Shown here: positions 5,978-10,070 of the stretch, piece after piece
Position numbering within the stretch: the stretch's first letter is position 1
How the letters are laid out: every line of letters starts with the position of its first letter
NCBI GenBank assembly: GCA_964371835.1
Contig: CAYJOP010000077.1
Coordinates: 1 to 10,070, forward strand
Length of the DNA: 10,070 bases
From: CAYJAD01 sp964371835
Lineage (GTDB): Bacteria > Desulfobacterota > Desulfovibrionia > Desulfovibrionales > Desulfovibrionaceae
Direction of reading: 5' to 3'
The notes under the pieces: model-generated
Seen by the model: the letters and a program-made list of their open reading frames with translations, nothing else
The model's database searches: none
Told to the model about the DNA's origin: nothing
Made by a program: the position numbers and the translations under genes

Positions 5978-8900
5978 ATGAGCCAAGACTTTATGGATGC
6001 TGAGTTATTTACGGATTTTATAATTGAAGCACGCGAGCATCTTGAGACTATCGAGCCAAATTTGTTAGAGCTTGAAAAAACTCCAGATAATTTGGGCTTG
6101 CTTAATGAAATTTTTCGCCCCATGCACTCATTAAAAGGTGCGTCTGGTTTTCTTGGTCTTAACCGAATAAACCAATTGGCCCATAAATGTGAAAATATAC
6201 TAGATGAATTACGCAATGCTAGTATGGTTGTCACCTCTGGTATTATGGACGTTATTTTAACATCCACAGATGCCTTGCGTCAAATGCTTGATAATTTAGA
6301 GCAACATAATAGCGACGAAGGCATACCCATTGAAGAAATTATCTCTGAAATAGATGTGCTCATGGAAAATAAAGGTGAGCTAGCATCTGAACCTTCTACC
6401 TCAATAGAAAATTCAAGTGTTGAAGAAAATCCTATCCCTGAAGAAAATTTAGCTACAGAGCAGATTGATGTAGCAACAGAAAACACAACAGAAAATCAAA
6501 CTCAAGTTGAAGTTTCCATCTCCGTTGAAGTGACAACAAATGCTAACAAGCCCGACCACGAAGAACTTGTAAAGATTAATATAACACCAAAAGAATGGTT
6601 AAGCGCCCTACCGTGCGTTCCTGAATATAAACTCACAGCCTTCGGTGAAGGACACCTTAAAGATTTTATTGATGAATCAGTAGAAATTGTAGAAAGTCTT
6701 AACGCTGGACTTTTGCATCTTGAGGGCAAACCTGAAGGGCAAGAAGAATTAATTAATGATTTGTTTCGCTTTTTCCATAACTTAAAGGGAAATAGTGGCA
6801 TCATAGGCTATCAAGATTTAAATGGCCTTACCCACGAGGCAGAAACATTGCTCAATAATATTCGTAAAGGCGAAATGGCTATTGGGCATGAAATTATAGA
6901 TTTATTACTATTTGTGGTGGATGTTATGGAAGTTCTTGTCCATAATATTGATGCCGTCAACGGTACAGTCGAACCTCCAGACACCACAGAAGTTCTGCAC
7001 CAACTGAGAGAAGCATTAGCCGGAGGTACTGTCATGCTGCCTCGCAGCATGTATGAGGTTGCCTCACAAAGCGATAGCACACAAACTCAAGATGAGTCAG
7101 AAAATAAACCAGAACAAGAAGCTATTGACAACAATACAACAGAAGTTGTTACTCCAGTTATAATTCCAGTGGGCACAGGCGAAGATGACGCTGTTATGTT
7201 TAGACAAACTGTAAGCCAACAAATGGAAATTATTTCAGCTGCCATGGAAACCCTAAAGGGTGATGGCGGACACAAACCCTCCACTGATGCCATTTATCGC
7301 TCTCTGGTAGCAATTAAAAATGCTTGTAATTTCATAAAATTACCAGAAATTAAGTTGTATGCAGAGCGCACTGCAGGAATTGTTGATTCTGCACGCAAAT
7401 CCGATATGGATTTTGGTCTAGTGCTAGATATGCTTTCTCAGGAAGTTGATATAATAAAAGAAATGATTGATGCAGCTAATGTTGGGACAGAAACTCCACA
7501 AGCTGAACCTAATAACCCCGAAAGCGAAGCTGTACCTGTTGAAAAAACTGAGCCAGAAGCTCCAAAAGATGAGCCAAAGCCTGAACCTGTGGTTGAAGTT
7601 GCAACTCCAATTCCTTCGCCTGTTGAGCCAACTCCAGCTGCACCTTCAAATGTAAGTGGTAAGGAAGCACTAGAACTTGCCAAAAAATCAGCCGCCGCTG
7701 AAATGGTAAAATCTTCAACTGCACCAGCAACCAAGCCAACAGCAGCAACCAAGCCAACACAAGCTCAAGATACTCAAAAACCTACTTCATCAACCATACG
7801 CGTTGATCACGAAAAACTTGACCATCTTATGAATTTAATTGGCGAACTTATTATTAATAGAAATAGATACACTCTAATCGCACGTTCATTAGAAGACGAA
7901 AGCAGTCAAGTGGATATTTCTCACGTTGCTCAAAGTCTTTCTGAAACAACCTACGCCATGGCCCGTATCTCTGATGATTTGCAAGATACCATCATGAAAG
8001 TACGCATGGTTCCAGTAGCATCTGTATTTTCTCGCTTCCCACGCTTGGTGCGAGATCTGTCACGCAAAAGTGGCAAGGAAGTTGACCTAGTAATGGAAGG
8101 TGAGGAAACTGAACTTGATAAAAGTGTTGTTGAAGTTATCGGCGACCCATTAGTTCACCTTATCAGAAACTCCGTTGACCACGGCATAGAATCTCAAGAA
8201 GATCGCATAGCTGCCGAAAAACCAATCAAAGGTCGTGTGACCCTTCGTGCCTACCATAAAGGAAACTCCGTTGCCATCGAAATCGAAGACGACGGAAAAG
8301 GTATAGATCCTGAAAAAATGCGCGAAGTTGCAATCAGAAAAGGCATCATAAATGCCGAAGACGCAAAACAACTCGATGACCGCGAAGCCATGGAACTAAT
8401 ATTTGCCCCAGGCTTCTCCTCAGCCGAAACTATTACTGATATCTCTGGACGTGGCGTTGGCATGGACGTTGTGCGCACCAATATTAAAAATCTTAAAGGT
8501 AGCGTGAACATATCCTCAGAGATTGGTAAAGGTACACGCTTTACTCTGCTGCTACCCTTGACTCTAGCAATTATCGATGCACTCATGGTTAATGTAGCTG
8601 ACGAAATGTTCGCCATACCTCTAGATGCAGTATCTGAAACTACTAAAATTGAAGCCGAACTGTTAACAGATATAAAAGGAAGAAAAGCCGTTACCTTGCG
8701 TGGTGAAGTTCTAGGTATTATCGAACTTTCTGAGTTACTTAACTTGCCAAAGCCAGATGTTGAACCAGATGTCCTCTCTATAGTTGTCATACACGATAAC
8801 GATCGCAGGCTAGGTGTAGTAGTGGATAGATTGCTTGAACGGCAAGAAGTAGTTATTAAACCACTAGGCTCATATCTTGGTGACTTAAAAGGCATATCTG

Positions 8901-8989
8901 GCGCAACCATCATGGGAGATGGTTCTGTTATCCTTATTCTTGACCCACACGAAGTGTACTCCATGTCCACTTCTCGTGCCGCCATTTAG
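5978..8989 (+). CDS. cheA: CheA: chemotaxis sensor histidine kinase with three Hpt-type modules, the third degenerate
   Basis: CheA autophosphorylates on a histidine under receptor control and passes phosphate to CheY and CheB. At 1003 residues it is far longer than E. coli CheA (654). The domains in order are: Hpt1 (about 8-110) with H50 in RPMHSLKGASG plus H69 and E72; an acidic Glu/Thr-rich linker (110-225); Hpt2 (about 226-325) with H267 in FFHNLKGNSG plus H286 and E289; a linker (335-400); and a third Hpt-like segment (about 403-500) where V444 replaces the phospho-histidine. A Pro/Ala/Glu/Lys-rich linker (about 505-605) leads to the P3 dimerization helices (about 607-670). The P4 ATPase has an N box with N731 (HLIRNSVDHG), G1 DDGKG (771-775), F box IFAPGFSS (808-815) and G2 GRGVG (824-828). 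The P5 CheW-like domain is about 864-998. I recognise no P2 CheY/CheB-docking domain. The start is ATG with AAGGG (5967-5971) 6 bases away. It is the last gene of the operon. Confidence 0.97.
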   Translation: MSQDFMDAELFTDFIIEAREHLETIEPNLLELEKTPDNLGLLNEIFRPMHSLKGASGFLGLNRINQLAHKCENILDELRNASMVVTSGIMDVILTSTDALRQMLDNLEQHNSDEGIPIEEIISEIDVLMENKGELASEPSTSIENSSVEENPIPEENLATEQIDVATENTTENQTQVEVSISVEVTTNANKPDHEELVKINITPKEWLSALPCVPEYKLTAFGEGHLKDFIDESVEIVESLNAGLLHLEGKPEGQEELINDLFRFFHNLKGNSGIIGYQDLNGLTHEAETLLNNIRKGEMAIGHEIIDLLLFVVDVMEVLVHNIDAVNGTVEPPDTTEVLHQLREALAGGTVMLPRSMYEVASQSDSTQTQDESENKPEQEAIDNNTTEVVTPVIIPVGTGEDDAVMFRQTVSQQMEIISAAMETLKGDGGHKPSTDAIYRSLVAIKNACNFIKLPEIKLYAERTAGIVDSARKSDMDFGLVLDMLSQEVDIIKEMIDAANVGTETPQAEPNNPESEAVPVEKTEPEAPKDEPKPEPVVEVATPIPSPVEPTPAAPSNVSGKEALELAKKSAAAEMVKSSTAPATKPTAATKPTQAQDTQKPTSSTIRVDHEKLDHLMNLIGELIINRNRYTLIARSLEDESSQVDISHVAQSLSETTYAMARISDDLQDTIMKVRMVPVASVFSRFPRLVRDLSRKSGKEVDLVMEGEETELDKSVVEVIGDPLVHLIRNSVDHGIESQEDRIAAEKPIKGRVTLRAYHKGNSVAIEIEDDGKGIDPEKMREVAIRKGIINAEDAKQLDDREAMELIFAPGFSSAETITDISGRGVGMDVVRTNIKNLKGSVNISSEIGKGTRFTLLLPLTLAIIDALMVNVADEMFAIPLDAVSETTKIEAELLTDIKGRKAVTLRGEVLGIIELSELLNLPKPDVEPDVLSIVVIHDNDRRLGVVVDRLLERQEVVIKPLGSYLGDLKGISGATIMGDGSVILILDPHEVYSMSTSRAAI
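7725..7759 (+). repeat. Two-copy 17-base tandem repeat in the CheA linker
   Basis: The 17-base unit beginning CAGCAACCAAG is present exactly at 7725-7741 and 7743-7759, an 18-base period that keeps the reading frame. It encodes two copies of ATKPT within the Pro/Ala-rich linker before the P3 domain. This is a likely replication-slippage duplication in a flexible segment. Confidence 0.8.
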
Positions 8990-9001
8990 TTGTTATACTT
9001 T

Positions 9002-9046
9002 TTTGGGAGAAGGGAAATTTTTGTAAAAAATTTTCCTTCTCCCAAA
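9002..9046 (+). terminator. Near-perfect 21-bp stem-loop after cheA, possible operon terminator
   Basis: Bases 9002-9022 pair with 9026-9046 along 21 positions with only one G-T wobble (9014/9034) and a GTA loop. The outer part is GC-rich (GGGAGAAGG with CCTTCTCCC) and the inner part is an A/T block. It starts 13 bases after the cheA stop, the usual place for a terminator. On neither strand is it followed by a T-tract (AAACCCCC follows on +; AAAGTATAAC follows on -), so it is not a textbook intrinsic terminator. It may instead stabilise the mRNA 3' end or be a repeat-family member. Confidence 0.6.
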
Positions 9047-9061
9047 CCCCCATCCCTTAAA

Positions 9062-9084
9062 AACTTTTATCTGAGGATAAAGTT
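9062..9084 (+). repeat. Nine-bp hairpin with one bulge and a TGAG loop
   Basis: AACTTTTATC (9062-9071) pairs with GATAAAGTT (9076-9084) with one bulged T, closing a TGAG tetraloop. It lies 15 bases after the larger stem-loop behind cheA, so both may belong to one 3'-end structure. The function is unknown. Confidence 0.45.
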
Positions 9085-9134
9085 CACTGCATAACTAAGT
9101 CTACGCTTAACTTAAACCCATCTTTAATAATTAC

Positions 9135-9221
9135 TTCCTTACCGAAGGAGCGGATAAATGACGGAGTCGTCGCCCACGTTAGTGGGCCTTAGAGCGAAGA
9201 AGGTGGGCCAATAAACTTCGC
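9135..9221 (+). other. GC-rich structured stretch of consecutive small hairpins, function unknown
   Basis: Three hairpins with four-base loops follow one another: TTCCTT-ACCG-AAGGAG (9135-9150, one G-T pair), GACG-GAGT-CGTC (9160-9171) and GCCCAC-GTTA-GTGGGC (9172-9187), the last two abutting. GCGAAG (9194-9199) can further pair with CTTCGC (9216-9221), and GTGGGCC recurs at 9203-9209 as an alternative partner for GCCCAC. By hand count, bases 9141-9210 contain 41 G or C out of 70, well above the surroundings. It could be a small RNA, a cis-regulatory structure or a dispersed repeat. I do not recognise a known RNA family. Confidence 0.45.
9158..9214 (+). CDS. Possible 18-residue small protein or leader peptide
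   Basis: ATG at 9158 opens an 18-codon frame (MTESSPTLVGLRAKKVGQ) ending in TAA at 9212-9214. The perfect ribosome binding site AAGGAG (9145-9150) lies 7 bases upstream. That site is the whole 3' arm of a small hairpin (9135-9150), so it may be sequestered. The peptide is polar and basic near its end, with no membrane segment, and I know no matching family. A frame this short arises easily by chance, and the stretch may be purely structural. No promoter is clear, though read-through from cheA could supply transcript. Confidence 0.2.
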   Translation: MTESSPTLVGLRAKKVGQ

Positions 9222-9260
9222 ATAGAATACAGCTCACTATTTTAACAAAAAACTACAACC

Positions 9261-9328
9261 TGTCATTCCGAACCGTATAGATGTTACACGAGTAAAACGA
9301 ATGTTACAGATATTCGGTGTGGGAATCC
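9261..9328. repeat. Imperfect inverted-repeat element, candidate dispersed intergenic repeat
   Basis: ATTCC (9265-9269) is mirrored by GGAAT (9322-9326), and inside it ACCG (9272-9275) is mirrored by CGGT (9315-9318), giving an interrupted hairpin with outer ends TGTCATTCCG and GTGGGAATCC. The central part holds an exact 8-base direct repeat ATGTTACA at 9281-9288 and 9301-9308, exactly 20 bases apart. The shape suggests a small non-coding repeat of the kind scattered between genes, but only one copy is in view. Confidence 0.4.
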
Positions 9329-9359
9329 ATGCCTTTATCATTCTATACAATTTAGCTGA

Positions 9360-10049
9360 TTACTCCAAAGCCAGCATAGCGGCGGCTTTTGCGTGAATTT
9401 CTGTAGTATCAAAAAGCGGAATATGTACATTTTCTTGCTGTATAAGTAGCCCAATTTCAGTACAACCAAGTATAATACCTTGCGCTCCCTGTGCCTCTAA
9501 TTTCTTAATAATATCTATATAGGCCTGTTTTGAACTTGGCAATATTTTACCTAGGCAGAGTTCATTAAAAATAATGTTATTAATAATTGCCCTATCAGTG
9601 GAATTTGGAATAAGAATATCAATTCCAGCATCTTGAAGGATTTTTTTAAGAAAATCCTCTTCCATTGTGTACTTTGTTCCAAGTAGAGCCGCCTTTTTAA
9701 CATTGTTTTGCTGTAAGGATTTTGCAGTGGCCGTAGCAATGTGTAATTGGGGAATGGAGATGCTAGCTTGAATTTGAGGAGCTACTTTGTGCATGGTATT
9801 TGTGCAGATTATGAGTATGTCTGCACCAGCTTTTTCAAGATTTTGGGCGGCTTTGCTAAGAATTTCTGCACTTTTGTCCCAATTCCCTTGAGCTTGGCAT
9901 TGTTCAATTTCTGCAAAATCTACGCTATATAATAATATTTTTGCAGAATGTAGCCCACCAAGTTTTTCTTTCACTACTTCATTGACAATTTTGTAATAGG
10001 TTATGGTGCTTTCAAAGCTCATGCCACCTAGTAATCCTAATGTTTTCAA
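9360..10049 (-). CDS. Aspartate/glutamate racemase family protein (YgeA-like amino-acid racemase)
   Basis: A 229-residue member of the cofactor-independent Asp/Glu racemase family, which interconverts L- and D-amino acids with two cysteines acting as acid and base. The N-terminal GLLGGMSFEST (5-15), the first catalytic cysteine C82 in ICTNTMHK (81-88) and the second, C196, in LGCTEIG (194-200) are present, in the arrangement of E. coli YgeA and related aspartate racemases. Length is normal. The substrate cannot be told from sequence; aspartate, glutamate or a broader range are all possible. The start is TTG at 10049. AAGGA (10058-10062) lies 8 bases upstream, an in-frame TAA closes the frame at 10068-10070, and the protein begins exactly at the family's conserved N-terminus. 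The next in-frame ATG (codon 10) would cut off the GLLGG motif. It converges on the che operon and shows no functional tie to it. I see no clear terminator behind its stop. Confidence 0.9.
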   Translation of the reverse strand: MKTLGLLGGMSFESTITYYKIVNEVVKEKLGGLHSAKILLYSVDFAEIEQCQAQGNWDKSAEILSKAAQNLEKAGADILIICTNTMHKVAPQIQASISIPQLHIATATAKSLQQNNVKKAALLGTKYTMEEDFLKKILQDAGIDILIPNSTDRAIINNIIFNELCLGKILPSSKQAYIDIIKKLEAQGAQGIILGCTEIGLLIQQENVHIPLFDTTEIHAKAAAMLALE

Positions 10050-10070
10050 GGTATTTTTCCTTACATATTA

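Larger units (their letters stand above)
8990..9359. other. 370-base gene-free interval between convergent cheA and the racemase gene
   Basis: No ORF of normal gene size fits here. The interval holds, in order, a 21-bp stem-loop (9002-9046), a small bulged hairpin (9062-9084), an AT-rich stretch without recognised features (9085-9134), a GC-rich structured stretch with an 18-codon ORF (9135-9221), a further plain AT-rich stretch (9222-9260) and an imperfect inverted-repeat element (9261-9328). Both flanking genes point into it, so it should contain the transcription ends of both units. Confidence 0.8.

Noticed and set aside
7438..7760. Open frames on both strands across the CheA linker
   Set aside because: The low-complexity Pro/Ala/Glu-coding linker produces long open frames by composition; the translations are Ser/Gly- or Leu/Gln-rich shadows.
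8251..8985. 244-codon open frame on the - strand inside cheA
   Set aside because: It is wholly antisense to the kinase and CheW-like domains of CheA, its product is Ser/Thr-rich without any recognisable family, and the + strand frame has clear catalytic motifs.
1..10070. CRISPR arrays, tRNA or rRNA genes, transposase genes
   Set aside because: No spaced repeat series, no cloverleaf or rRNA-like sequence and no transposase motifs were seen on reading either strand.

Overview
This window carries a seven-gene chemotaxis operon on the + strand (about 182-8989), a 370-base gene-free interval rich in hairpins and repeat-like sequence (8990-9359), and one convergent metabolic gene on the - strand (9360-10049). 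Base composition is AT-leaning, around 40% G+C by eye. Ribosome binding sites are AGGAG/GAGG-like, and start codons are ATG with occasional GTG or TTG. The gene order cheB - HEAT-repeat protein - cheR - ParA-type ATPase - cheW-like - cheY - cheA matches my recollection of a chemotaxis cluster in Desulfovibrio (the cluster with the cheA3 gene of D. vulgaris). My best inference is therefore a flagellated, AT-rich member of the Desulfovibrionales; no search was available to confirm this.

Bases 1-86 look like the transcription end of an upstream unit: a 13-bp interrupted hairpin overlaps a second hairpin that is followed by a T-rich tract. A plausible sigma-70-type promoter follows (89-117). The genes after it are tightly packed: gaps of 14, 1 and 14 bases, a 7-base overlap between the ParA gene and the cheW-like gene, then longer gaps of 49 and 61 bases before cheY and cheA. 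Each of those two longer gaps holds a perfect small inverted repeat just before the ribosome binding site. There is no terminator-like sequence inside the operon, so co-transcription is likely.

The set forms an almost complete signalling core. CheA (kinase, with three Hpt-type modules of which the third has lost its phospho-histidine) would phosphorylate CheY (motor response) and CheB (receptor demethylation). CheR supplies opposing receptor methylation, and the CheW-like protein couples CheA to receptors. The ParA-type ATPase next to a CheW-domain protein with a 72-residue N-terminal extension resembles the ParC/ParP pair that positions polar chemoreceptor arrays in Vibrio. The large HEAT-repeat protein between the two adaptation enzymes has no established role and is the main unknown of the operon. 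No receptor, CheZ, CheC, CheX or CheD gene lies in the window.

The 8990-9359 interval contains a 21-bp stem-loop just after cheA, a second small hairpin, a GC-rich structured stretch (9135-9221) that also contains an 18-codon ORF with an ideal but hairpin-sequestered ribosome binding site, and an imperfect inverted-repeat element (9261-9328) that looks like a dispersed repeat. The - strand gene encodes a YgeA-type aspartate/glutamate racemase family protein, starting with TTG and functionally unrelated to the operon as far as can be seen.
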